NCBI RefSeq assembly: GCF_003584105.1
Contig: NZ_QXFO01000023.1
Location: 2,501 to 66,500 of the forward strand
Direction: 5' to 3'
Length of the DNA: 64,000 nt
From: Flagellimonas taeanensis
GTDB taxonomy: Bacteria; Bacteroidota; Bacteroidia; Flavobacteriales; Flavobacteriaceae
The translations under genes were made by a program, and so were the position numbers. Below, one piece after another: positions 19,107 through 26,916 of the stretch. Each line of letters opens with the position of its first letter. The first letter of the stretch is position 1. The notes under the pieces were generated by a model. That model did no database searches. It had not been told where the DNA came from and was given only the letters and a program-made list of their open reading frames with translations.

Positions 19107-19114
19107 TATCTTTG
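19107..19114 (+). promoter_or_regulatory. -7 promoter element of the phosphoribosyltransferase gene
   Basis: TATCTTTG fits TAnnTTTG and ends 18 bases before the start at 19132. The nearest TTTG upstream (19079-19082) is 24 bases away, longer than usual. Confidence 0.45.
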
Positions 19115-19131
19115 ATACAACAATTCACACC

Positions 19132-19629
19132 ATGAAGAACCGCATTCTTACCCACGAACAGATCCAACATATCGTAAAGCGCATTGCCTACCAAATTTAT
19201 GAGACCAATGTGGACGAAAAAATCATCGTGGTGGCCGGAATCAATGGCGGTGGGGTCAATTTTGCCAAAAAAATTGTGGCCATGCTCAAAAAGATCACCG
19301 ACGCGGAGATTGTATTGTGCAAAATGGACATGGACAAAAAAAATCCCCTGAAAAGTGGAGTGTCCACCTCCATTTCAGAAGATACCTATACGGATAGGTC
19401 CATTGTACTGGTGGACGATGTGTTGAATTCGGGGACCACCTTGATCTATGGCACACACCATTTCCTGAAAACTCCGATAAAACAGTTGAAAACGGCCGTT
19501 CTGGTCAACAGGAACCATAAAAAATACCCCATCAAGGCCGATTTTAAGGGTATATCGCTCTCCACATCGCTCAATGAACACATCAAAGTGGTGTTCGAGT
19601 CCAAAAACGATGCGGTGTACTTAGAGTAG
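19132..19629 (+). CDS. Phosphoribosyltransferase family protein
   Basis: A 165-residue type I phosphoribosyltransferase of the PyrR/hypoxanthine PRTase type. The PRPP-binding loop is RSIVLVDDVLNSGTTLIYG, and the N-terminal loop GINGGGVNFAKK fits the fold. Such proteins salvage a base using PRPP, or act as regulators like PyrR; the exact base is not clear. The start at 19132 (MKNRILTHEQ) follows a promoter element; the frame upstream (from 18982) overlaps the S4 gene and is not coding. Its last 9 bases overlap the converging aroK gene. Confidence 0.85.
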   Translation: MKNRILTHEQIQHIVKRIAYQIYETNVDEKIIVVAGINGGGVNFAKKIVAMLKKITDAEIVLCKMDMDKKNPLKSGVSTSISEDTYTDRSIVLVDDVLNSGTTLIYGTHHFLKTPIKQLKTAVLVNRNHKKYPIKADFKGISLSTSLNEHIKVVFESKNDAVYLE

Positions 19630-20136
19630 CCTTTTTTCTATTTCCTTTACCACAGTCTCTACGTCCTTTCCGCCACAGTCGACCACATGGGTCGCGAGGG
19701 AATAGTAGGGTATGCGCTCAAAAAGGTGTTTGCCTATGAACTCTGGAAGATCGGCATCGGCGATGTTTCGTACCAGAGGCCTTTGCTCCTTTTCCTTGGC
19801 GATTCTGTCCACTAGTTCGGGAATGGGCAATTGGAGGTAAACGGAATGATCGGCCTTTTCCAAGATGGTCTGCATATTGTTCCCATAGCAAGGGGTTCCC
19901 CCACCGGTCGAAAGCACCATGGATGGATTTTCATCCAAGACCCTGGACAGCATTTGATGTTCCAATTTTCTGAAATAAATCTCTCCTTTTTCCAAAAAAA
20001 TGGTTTTGATGGATTTTTTTTCCTGTTTTTCAATATAGTCATCCAAATCGATGAACCCAGCCCCTAATTGTCTGGCCAACAACTTCCCAACGGTTGACTT
20101 TCCGCTTGCCATATATCCCATCAAAACTATTTTCAT
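19621..20136 (-). CDS. aroK: Shikimate kinase
   Basis: This P-loop kinase phosphorylates shikimate at the 3-OH in the chorismate pathway (cytoplasm). The 171 residues are the usual length. Walker A is GYMASGKSTVGK (residues 7-18). The shikimate-binding parts are FIDLDDYIE with Asp, FRKLEHQML with Arg-Glu, and the VLSTGGGTPCY loop. The lid region is EQRPLVRN. The C terminus (YYSLATHVVDCGGKDVETV) is typical. Transcribed leftward from a promoter (TAAATTTG, 20169-20176) divergent to tRNA-Lys. Confidence 0.95.
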   Translation of the reverse strand: MKIVLMGYMASGKSTVGKLLARQLGAGFIDLDDYIEKQEKKSIKTIFLEKGEIYFRKLEHQMLSRVLDENPSMVLSTGGGTPCYGNNMQTILEKADHSVYLQLPIPELVDRIAKEKEQRPLVRNIADADLPEFIGKHLFERIPYYSLATHVVDCGGKDVETVVKEIEKRLL

Positions 20137-20168
20137 TTGCCGTAATCGTTTGCTGTTTCAAAAAAACA

Positions 20169-20176
20169 CAAATTTA
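20169..20176 (-). promoter_or_regulatory. -7 promoter element of aroK
   Basis: TAAATTTG on the minus strand, 32 bases before the aroK start; a -33 box is not clear. It is back to back with the tRNA-Lys promoter. Confidence 0.4.
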
Positions 20177-20189
20177 TCATTAATTCACC

Positions 20190-20220
20190 TTTGTAAAATA
20201 GATTATTGATGTTATATTTG
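20190..20220 (+). promoter_or_regulatory. tRNA-Lys promoter
   Basis: TTTG (20190-20193), 19 bases, TATATTTG (20213-20220), then CACCCGCTTAGC. The 20 bases 20213-20232 are identical to the start of the rRNA operon transcript. The leader then forms CGCTTAGC/GCTAGGCG, an 8-bp hairpin (one G-T pair) just before the tRNA. Confidence 0.8.
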
Positions 20221-20256
20221 CACCCGCTTAGCAAAACAGCTAGGCGTTTTTAAAAT

Positions 20257-20329
20257 GACCTGGTAGCTCAGTTGGTAGAGCATTTCACTTTTAATGAAAG
20301 GGTCCCGGGTTCGAGCCCCGGCCAGGTCA
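20257..20329 (+). tRNA. tRNA-Lys (anticodon TTT)
   Basis: Acceptor GACCTGG pairs with CCAGGTC, D arm GCTCAGTTGGTAGAGC, anticodon loop CTTTTAA (anticodon TTT), T arm CCGGGTTCGAGCCCCGG, discriminator A. CCA is not encoded. A terminator-like hairpin lies 22 bases downstream and an integrase remnant soon after, as in many tRNA genes used as integration sites. Confidence 0.97.
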
Positions 20330-20351
20330 CTTTTAAGGTACCATTAAAAAT

Positions 20352-20387
20352 AAAAATCCTGTAAATCAATAAGTTTACAGGATTTTG
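20352..20387 (+). terminator. Terminator of tRNA-Lys
   Basis: AAAATCCTGTAAA (20353-20365), an 8-base loop and TTTACAGGATTTT (20374-20386) form a 13-bp perfect stem flanked by A and T runs, so it can work in both directions. Confidence 0.8.
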
Positions 20388-20439
20388 CATTTTTTACCAT
20401 ATCATTTGATTTGATATAATATGGTTTAAAAGAGTTCAC

Positions 20440-20475
20440 AAATCGTCAACATTGCATTTTTAAATCGTCAACATT
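20440..20475. repeat. Direct repeats before the integrase remnant
   Basis: AAATCGTCAACATT occurs at 20440-20453 and 20462-20475, 22 bases apart, with a third partial copy (CGTCAATAT) following. Between tRNA-Lys and the recombinase remnant, such repeats would suit integrase arm-binding sites; this is inference. Confidence 0.45.
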
Positions 20476-20569
20476 CGTCAATATGCGAATTTTGACCTGA
20501 AAATGGGACGATTTTCCTGTGGTTGATTTGACTTTCGTAGAAGATTGTTCAATTAAAAATCTGTCATCT

Positions 20570-20880
20570 ATGAGATCGACCAACACATTTTCCATCCTTT
20601 TTTGGCAATATGCGCAACGTGCCGATGTCAACAATGAAGCAGGGCTTTATGACAAGATCGGTTTGAACGGCAAAAAGGCCAACATCAGTTTAAAGAAAAA
20701 ACTGAACATCAAATTGTGGGATTCTAAAACCAGACATGCAGGAACATTGTTTCCAAAAATCTCCAATCAAAAGCTCAACAGTTATTGAAGGAAGTAGCGG
20801 ATTTATGCAAGATCGAAAAAAACCTGACATTCCACATGGCTAGACATACATTTGCCACCACGGTCACACTCTCCCGGTAA
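20570..20880 (+). pseudogene. Tyrosine recombinase (integrase) remnant with internal deletion and frameshift
   Basis: The first ~60 codons (MRSTNTFSILFWQYAQRADV, then LNGKKANISLKKKLNIKLWD) are the N-terminal arm-binding domain of Bacteroidota phage-type integrases. At about 20745 the frame jumps straight to a C-terminal piece (FPKISNQKLNSY). After a one-base loss near 20788, another frame continues with EVADLCKIEKNLTF and HMARHTFATTVTLS, the HxxR catalytic box. It then stops at 20880, before the GH and Tyr motifs. The whole central catalytic region (about 200 residues) is missing. It is the relic of an element that once integrated at tRNA-Lys. Confidence 0.8.
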
Positions 20881-21420
20881 AAACAACCAAGGTTTTTATT
20901 TTGCCCACTTTGTTCATATCGGATCGGTCTTCGATTTTTTTCATGTCATGCCATTGTTTACCTATGATACAGGAGGGGTGCGTACCCGTTCTGGCACACA
21001 CAGCAATCTATAGGTGGACTGCAATGGCAGCTACCTTCGCTTGAATCAAAGATGGAATCCTGAGTCAATTTTTGATCTAATCTCGTTAACAAAGCCATAT
21101 CATTATTAAAAAAACTAGGGAATGTTGGGAAGCAATCTTGAAAACTTGAACATCTAACAAGATTGAAGTAAGAGTCTTTTCCTTGTGATTCGTTTTATGT
21201 TCATTATGCCACGAAACCTGCCACATCACATTTCAATCTTTACCAAAGCTACAAAAGGAGCAAGTTTGGGGGTTTGGATGAGGATATCATTGCTTCATTC
21301 CCAAATCCCCGGATATTGAAGGAACATCGGAGGAAAATGATCCGGAAAGGGAATTTTAGTACACTACAAATAAGTTGTACTGGTTTGATAGGGTAAGACA
21401 ATCATAGTAGTTTTTCTGTC
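20881..21420. other. Non-coding, degraded stretch
   Basis: No intact gene seen. An open frame without a start codon at about 21196-21390 (+) reads like real protein (YATKPATSHFNLYQSYKRSK, then FPNPRILKEHRRKMIRKGNF) but I cannot name it. Together with the integrase relic it looks like decayed mobile-element DNA. Confidence 0.4.
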
Positions 21421-21975
21421 CTATTGATTATACGCTGCAGCAAACTCTCCTTCGGTTACTTCAAGTAAATTGTCATCCACATCCCGTAACAAACCGGAGA
21501 AAGTCCCTTTTACCCCCCAATCGTCCATACTTGTAATGTTTAAGGTAAAGTAGGTCCCACTTGACCTACCACCAATAAAACATTCTGTTCCTGTATGGGT
21601 TTCCCCGTCATAAACTTGCATACAATATTGCCCGTCCAACTCAGGAGATGACTCCCCGGCAACAGAGTATGTGCCTTCAATTATGTTTTCCTCGGAAACA
21701 AGCATAATTCCAAATGAGGGGGATTTGTTGATATTCTCTTTCTCAAATCCTCCTACCACAACAAAATGCACGGTTTCCTCTTGTGGTGGGTCGTTTGCAT
21801 TGACGAAATTATTAAATTCCTTTAGCTCACCATTGAGTCTACATCTCAAAAAACCTTCTCCGGACACCGTATTGCCATCATCTTTTGAGCAACTCTTAAA
21901 CAATACCGAGAGTAGTATAAGAGACAGGAAAATAGGTAGTTGTTTCGTTCTTAAATGCAGATTTTGAGAGATCAT
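21421..21975 (-). CDS. Hypothetical lipoprotein
   Basis: I do not recognise a named family. The 184-residue product starts with a lipoprotein signal peptide (FLSLILLSVLFKSCSKDDG, Cys29), so it is probably bound to the outer membrane or periplasm. The rest is a beta-rich domain: RCRLNGELKEFNNFVNAN near the N terminus, and TGTECFIGGRSSGTYFTLNI with LRDVDDNLLEVTEGEFAAAY at the end. This resembles the DUF6252-type lipoproteins of Flavobacteria that start with a 'needs to be filled' N-terminal strand, but that is only a loose likeness. It stands alone between mobile-element debris and the xylan locus. Confidence 0.65.
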   Translation of the reverse strand: MISQNLHLRTKQLPIFLSLILLSVLFKSCSKDDGNTVSGEGFLRCRLNGELKEFNNFVNANDPPQEETVHFVVVGGFEKENINKSPSFGIMLVSEENIIEGTYSVAGESSPELDGQYCMQVYDGETHTGTECFIGGRSSGTYFTLNITSMDDWGVKGTFSGLLRDVDDNLLEVTEGEFAAAYNQ

Positions 21976-22343
21976 GTTTCAGTTTTAAATACCAAGTTTA
22001 GAGCTGAATAAAATTATTGGGCTCTTATGTATTGGGCAATCACTCAAACCATGTAATTTTTTCTAATGATTTTTGAGTACTGCCTTTTGAAAAATGATAA
22101 GCTACATTAAAACAATTATGTGCTCTATTCCCTTTATAAAAACCAAAAGTTTTAAGATAAGTCTACCTTGGGGATGTGTTGTCAATGAAAGTTATTTGAA
22201 TGCTCTAAAGTAGTTGACTCCTTTACGCTCAGTGTCCCCAATCAGCTTGGTTAAGCATGAAATGCTTCTTGCAATTCGGTCCAATTCGGGATGACTGAAC
22301 CATAAATGTCAGCCCCATTGTTCAAAAAAACATGCAACTTTAG
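21976..22343. other. Intergenic, no gene seen
   Basis: A stretch of 368 AT-rich bases at the left border of the xylan locus. I see no promoter, terminator or convincing open frame in it. Confidence 0.4.
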
Positions 22344-23492
22344 TTATGGTTCCACATAGGTGTTCATACGCTGGATGGTCCCGTCTGGACGATGTTTGAG
22401 CTGGGTCATTTTCACACTTCGCAAATGGGTCTTTCCACCCGACATGGAGCTATCATGGAAGAACAACCACCACTTGCCTTGATACTCCACAATGGAATGA
22501 TGGTTGGTCCATCCCAAAACAGGATCCAAAATCACCCCTCTATAGGTAAAAGGCCCATAAGGGCTGTCCCCTGTGGCATACACAATTTTATGGGTGTCCC
22601 CTGTGGAATAGGACAGGTAATATTTGTCCTTATATCGATGTACCCAGGCGGCCTCAAAAAATCTTCGATTGTTATCCCCTGTGGTAATGGGATTCCCGTT
22701 TTCATCGAGTATCATCACATCCTTGGGTTCCTCGGCAAAGCCAGCCATGTCATCGGCCAACAGGGCAACTTTGGGGGAAAGTGCAGGAGCATCATCTGCG
22801 GGATAGGTATCTTCGCCATGGTATTCATTATTTCTCCATCTCTGGAGTTGACCGCCCCAAATACCGCCAAAGTACATATAATACTTGCCATCGGTATCTT
22901 CAAAAACCGCAGGGTCCATACTGTAGCTTCCCTCTATGGGTTTGTCCATGGCCTTGAACGGCCCTTCGGGCGTGGTACTTTTGGCCACCCCAATTCGAAA
23001 GATGTCCTCCTTGTCCTTTACGGGAAAATAGAGAAAATACTCCCCATCTTTATGGGCCGCATCTGGGGCCCACATCTGCCTTCCGGCCCAAGGCACATCA
23101 TCTATGTGCAGTGCCAGACCATGATCGGTCACCTCCCCTCCTACACTATCCATGGAAAACACATGGTAATCCTCCATGTTGAAATGGCTCCCCAGATCGT
23201 CCTCGGGAATACCAGACTCAAAATCGTGGGAAGGATAAACATATAGTTTTCCATTGAACACATGGGCCGAAGGGTCTGCGGTGTACAATTCGGAAGATAC
23301 TGTATAAACTGTATCGGGAGTCTTTCCAATGGTGTCCACTACACTTACACTATCGGTTTCATTATTGGCCCCAGCAGGAGTTTCCTTTTGGCGCTTACAG
23401 CCAAAAGTCCCCAAAGCAACTACAGATGACAATAAAACGGGGGAAATACTTCTTATCATGCATTTTTTGTGGATGGAAAATGTGTTTTTCAT
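22344..23492 (-). CDS. Glycoside hydrolase family 43 lipoprotein (xylosidase/arabinofuranosidase)
   Basis: GH43 enzymes remove xylose or arabinose from xylan side chains or ends with inversion. The five-bladed propeller shows the usual acids: base D73 in YTADPSAHVF, pKa modulator D193 in SMDPAVF, and proton donor E280 in RRFFEAAWVH. The start region has a hydrophobic leader and a possible lipoprotein Cys (C32 in ALGTFGCKR), suggesting membrane anchoring. The start at 23492 (MKNTFSIHKK, 382 residues) is chosen over the upstream ATG at 23501. Divergent from susC; the LacI-type operator at 23651 lies 160 bases upstream, so it may belong to the same regulon. Exact substrate not determinable. Confidence 0.88.
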   Translation of the reverse strand: MKNTFSIHKKCMIRSISPVLLSSVVALGTFGCKRQKETPAGANNETDSVSVVDTIGKTPDTVYTVSSELYTADPSAHVFNGKLYVYPSHDFESGIPEDDLGSHFNMEDYHVFSMDSVGGEVTDHGLALHIDDVPWAGRQMWAPDAAHKDGEYFLYFPVKDKEDIFRIGVAKSTTPEGPFKAMDKPIEGSYSMDPAVFEDTDGKYYMYFGGIWGGQLQRWRNNEYHGEDTYPADDAPALSPKVALLADDMAGFAEEPKDVMILDENGNPITTGDNNRRFFEAAWVHRYKDKYYLSYSTGDTHKIVYATGDSPYGPFTYRGVILDPVLGWTNHHSIVEYQGKWWLFFHDSSMSGGKTHLRSVKMTQLKHRPDGTIQRMNTYVEP

Positions 23493-23650
23493 AAGATACA
23501 AGGAAAGTTAATGTGTTAAAAGTAATCATTCTTCTTTAATTACAATCGTTTGCTTTTAATTGTTCAAAATCTATAATACTGTTTATTAACACATTAATCA
23601 TTTGAATAAACAGGGCATCCTAATTTTAACATGTAAATTTTAAAAAATAA

Positions 23651-23666
23651 ACGCAACCGATTGCGT
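23651..23666. promoter_or_regulatory. LacI-type operator before susC
   Basis: ACGCAACCGATTGCGT differs by one base from the perfect palindrome ACGCAATCGATTGCGT at 33145. Its right half supplies TTG (23661-23663), which is followed 19 bases later by TATATTTA (23683-23690), so it overlaps the predicted -33 element of susC. The likely binder is the LacI-family protein encoded at 47032-48090. Confidence 0.75.
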
Positions 23667-23765
23667 AAACAAATATATTGTGTATATTTAACACATTCAA
23701 AAAAATATGAGCACTTTTTTGCCATAATCGGAGTAATTAACTAAACAGAATCAAAACTTAGTAAC

Positions 23766-26700
23766 ATGACTGAACAACTATTATTTGTTTCTACAAAGGG
23801 CAAATGGTCCACACCATTGCATTTGTACCTAACAAGCTTTTTGTTATTTGTTTTTTGCACGACTGCTTTTGCGCAGAACACCGTTTCGGTTTCCGGTACT
23901 GTGACCGATGGGTCCGGCGCACCTATTCCAGGGGTCAGCATTATTGTGCAGAACACGACAAATGGAACAACCACAGACTTTGACGGGAATTATGTGATCG
24001 AACTGGCTTCCAATGCCACCCTTGAGTTTCGCTATCTTGGGTTTGTCACTCAAACGATTGCGGTAAATGGAAGATCTACCGTGAACGTTCAAATGGCAGA
24101 GGACACCCAACAACTGGATGAAGTTGTGATAATTGGGTATGGTACCCAAAGAAAAGAATCGATAACAGGTTCTGTGGTATCCATTAAGGGAGAGGAACTG
24201 AGCGAGGTGCAAAGTGCCAACTTCACTCAAGCACTTGTGGGACGCGCCGCTGGTGTAAACATTGCCTCTACCAGTACACGGCCGGGAGCTGCACCGCAAA
24301 TTCAAATTCGTGGCGTACGCTCGCTTACAGCGTCAAACGACCCCCTAATTGTATTAAATGGTATTCCTTTCTCCGGGGGACTCAGTGATATCAACCAAAA
24401 CGATATTGAGAGCTTGGATATCTTGAAGGATGCCTCCGCCACGGCCATTTATGGTTCCAGGGGTGCCAACGGGGTAATCATCATCACAACAAAATCGGGC
24501 AAAAAGGGGCAAAAGGCGCAATTCACTTACAACTCCTATTATGGTACCAAGGAAGTATTTGCCAAGTTACCAGTAATGAATACTGCCCAATTATTGGAAT
24601 TACGTGAAATTGCCGCTGCCAATGGCACCGGAACGCCCACAGGAAATGATGAAAGTGTTGATAATGATACCGATTGGCAAGATCTATTGTTTGGATCATC
24701 GATGCAAACCGCGCATGATATCACTGTACAAGGGGGTACTGAAAATGGTACCTACAATGTAGGTTTGGGCTATTTTAAAGAGACTTCTCCTGTTCCCGGT
24801 GATTCTTTTCAAAGGTATTCCCTGCGCTTTTCATTGGACCAAGAGGTGGGCAAATTATTTCGCTATGGGGTAAACTCAGTGATGAACTATAGCATTACCA
24901 ATAGTATAGTTGGTCCAGCCGGGGTGTATACTGCATCTCCTCTTTTAAGTCCTTATGATGAAAATGGAAACTTTTTGGAATCTGTTAGGCTTACGGATGG
25001 TCAAGACCAAGTATTTATCCCCACACGAAATGAGATCAACCGAATTGGAAAACGAAGAGCAAACGAACAATTGGACTTCGGTACCTATAACAACGTTTAC
25101 GGTGAACTTAAAATGCCCTTTATTGCTGAAGGCCTTAAGTACCGCCTTAACATTGGTCTTAACCTAAGGTCGAGCAGAGATGGTGATTTTACGGGCCAGG
25201 GTGTCTTTAGTTTTAATCCGGATCAACCTAACTCGGCCAGTTACGGTACTAGTCTTACCCGGGACTATGTAGTTGAGAACCAATTGATTTTCGACCGTAC
25301 CTTTGCCGATAAGCACAAAGTGAATTTTGTGGGGCTTTTTTCGGCTCAAGGAAATGATTTTGATAATTCTTTTATCCGGGTTCAAAATATACCGGACGAA
25401 AACGATTTATGGTACAATACGGATTCAGCCTTATTGGAAGATGTAATGGATTACGATACCAGTTATACAGAATGGGGGTTGTTATCTTTGATGGGAAGGG
25501 TGTTGTATGAATATGACAACCGTTACCTGCTTACTGCTACTATACGATCAGATGGGTCTTCTCGATTATCTCCTGGGAACAAGTGGTATACTTATCCTGC
25601 GGTATCCGTAGGGTGGAACATTGCCAATGAAGCCTTTATGGATAATGTTGATGCGATCAACCAATTAAAATTAAGGGCGGGCTATGGAGAAACCTCCAAT
25701 CAGGCCATTGATCCCTTTTCGGTTCAAGGACGACTAAACGGTGGTGACACCAATCCTGCATATAATTTTGGTGATACCTTTTCAAATGGTTATGTGGTGA
25801 CCCAATTGCCCAATCCAGACTTAAAATGGGAGTTTTCGCAAACCTATAATTACGGTATTGATTTTGGACTGTTCAATAATCGCCTTTCTGGAACGGTCGA
25901 GTATTATGAAACCAAAACCAACAATATTCTGCTTAACCTCGGCCTACCAAGTACTTCTGGCGTAAACAACGTAACCAGTAATGTGGGTAAAACAAAGGGC
26001 AACGGTGTGGAAATAGCACTGAATGCCACCCCAATCCAAACTTCGGATTTCACCTGGGATGTAGGCGTTAACTTCTATACCAACAGAAATGAGATTGTGG
26101 AATTGGCATCCGGTCAACAAGAAGATGTAGGTAACCTATGGTTTGTAGGCCAACCCCTTAGCGTTATCTATGATTATGAACGATTGGGATTGTGGAATGC
26201 CGATGATGAAGGTGCCGAATATCTAGAACAATATGAACCAGGCGGTAATTTAGGTATGATTCGGGTTCGATATACTGGGGAGTTTAATCCGGATGGTTCT
26301 CCGGTCCGACAAATCAATGCTGATGACAGGGTAGTTATAGATCCGACTCCTGATTTCCGAGGTGGGTTCAATACTCGTTTGACCTATAAGAATTTTGATC
26401 TGAGCATGGTGGGCGCATTTCAGAGTGGCGGCATTTTGGTAAGCACCCTACACAATACTAACGGTAACACCATGAGACTAAATGGTAGGGGAAACAACCT
26501 TAACGTGGAGTATTGGACCCCAACCAATACAGATGCCAAATATCCTGCACCAGGGGGCATAGGGGGAGACCGCCCAAAATATGGTAGTACCTTGGGATAT
26601 TTTGATGGCTCTTACCTGAAAGTACGTGCCATGACCTTGGGCTATAGATTTGACCCCAATGTGATCAAGGCAATGGGAGCCAAAAATTTATACCTATATG

Positions 26701-26912
26701 CCACAGTACAAAACCCATTTGTACTATTCTCCGATTTCCACGATGAATCGGGCTTAGATCCAGAAATCACAAATTCCGGGGTAAACAACGACGGAGTTAG
26801 GCAAAATTCGGATATAGATACCAATCAGATTCTTTCCAAGAATATCCCGACCATCGGTACCAATGTACCATCTACACGAAATTATTTATTTGGATTAAAT
26901 GTAACTTTCTAA
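23766..26912 (+). CDS. SusC-like TonB-dependent outer-membrane transporter (xylan locus)
   Basis: SusC proteins are 22-strand barrels that import oligosaccharides across the outer membrane, powered by TonB, with a SusD lid. Residues 1-37 are a signal peptide (FVFCTTAFAQ). A CarboxypepD_reg domain follows (VSVSGTVTDGSGAPIPGVSI to about 115), then the plug with DEVVIIGYGTQRKESITGSV, RGVRSL and DILKDASATAIYGSRGANGV. The barrel ends in NYLFGLNVTF, the expected terminal aromatic. The length (1048) is typical. An operator overlaps its promoter, and susD starts 4 bases downstream. The predicted cargo is xylo-oligosaccharides, judging from the surrounding genes. Confidence 0.96.
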   Translation: MTEQLLFVSTKGKWSTPLHLYLTSFLLFVFCTTAFAQNTVSVSGTVTDGSGAPIPGVSIIVQNTTNGTTTDFDGNYVIELASNATLEFRYLGFVTQTIAVNGRSTVNVQMAEDTQQLDEVVIIGYGTQRKESITGSVVSIKGEELSEVQSANFTQALVGRAAGVNIASTSTRPGAAPQIQIRGVRSLTASNDPLIVLNGIPFSGGLSDINQNDIESLDILKDASATAIYGSRGANGVIIITTKSGKKGQKAQFTYNSYYGTKEVFAKLPVMNTAQLLELREIAAANGTGTPTGNDESVDNDTDWQDLLFGSSMQTAHDITVQGGTENGTYNVGLGYFKETSPVPGDSFQRYSLRFSLDQEVGKLFRYGVNSVMNYSITNSIVGPAGVYTASPLLSPYDENGNFLESVRLTDGQDQVFIPTRNEINRIGKRRANEQLDFGTYNNVYGELKMPFIAEGLKYRLNIGLNLRSSRDGDFTGQGVFSFNPDQPNSASYGTSLTRDYVVENQLIFDRTFADKHKVNFVGLFSAQGNDFDNSFIRVQNIPDENDLWYNTDSALLEDVMDYDTSYTEWGLLSLMGRVLYEYDNRYLLTATIRSDGSSRLSPGNKWYTYPAVSVGWNIANEAFMDNVDAINQLKLRAGYGETSNQAIDPFSVQGRLNGGDTNPAYNFGDTFSNGYVVTQLPNPDLKWEFSQTYNYGIDFGLFNNRLSGTVEYYETKTNNILLNLGLPSTSGVNNVTSNVGKTKGNGVEIALNATPIQTSDFTWDVGVNFYTNRNEIVELASGQQEDVGNLWFVGQPLSVIYDYERLGLWNADDEGAEYLEQYEPGGNLGMIRVRYTGEFNPDGSPVRQINADDRVVIDPTPDFRGGFNTRLTYKNFDLSMVGAFQSGGILVSTLHNTNGNTMRLNGRGNNLNVEYWTPTNTDAKYPAPGGIGGDRPKYGSTLGYFDGSYLKVRAMTLGYRFDPNVIKAMGAKNLYLYATVQNPFVLFSDFHDESGLDPEITNSGVNNDGVRQNSDIDTNQILSKNIPTIGTNVPSTRNYLFGLNVTF

Positions 26913-26916
26913 AAAA

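Noticed and set aside
22392..23246. 284-codon frame antisense to the GH43 gene
   Set aside because: The GH43 catalytic motifs are on the minus strand; the plus frame has no family likeness.
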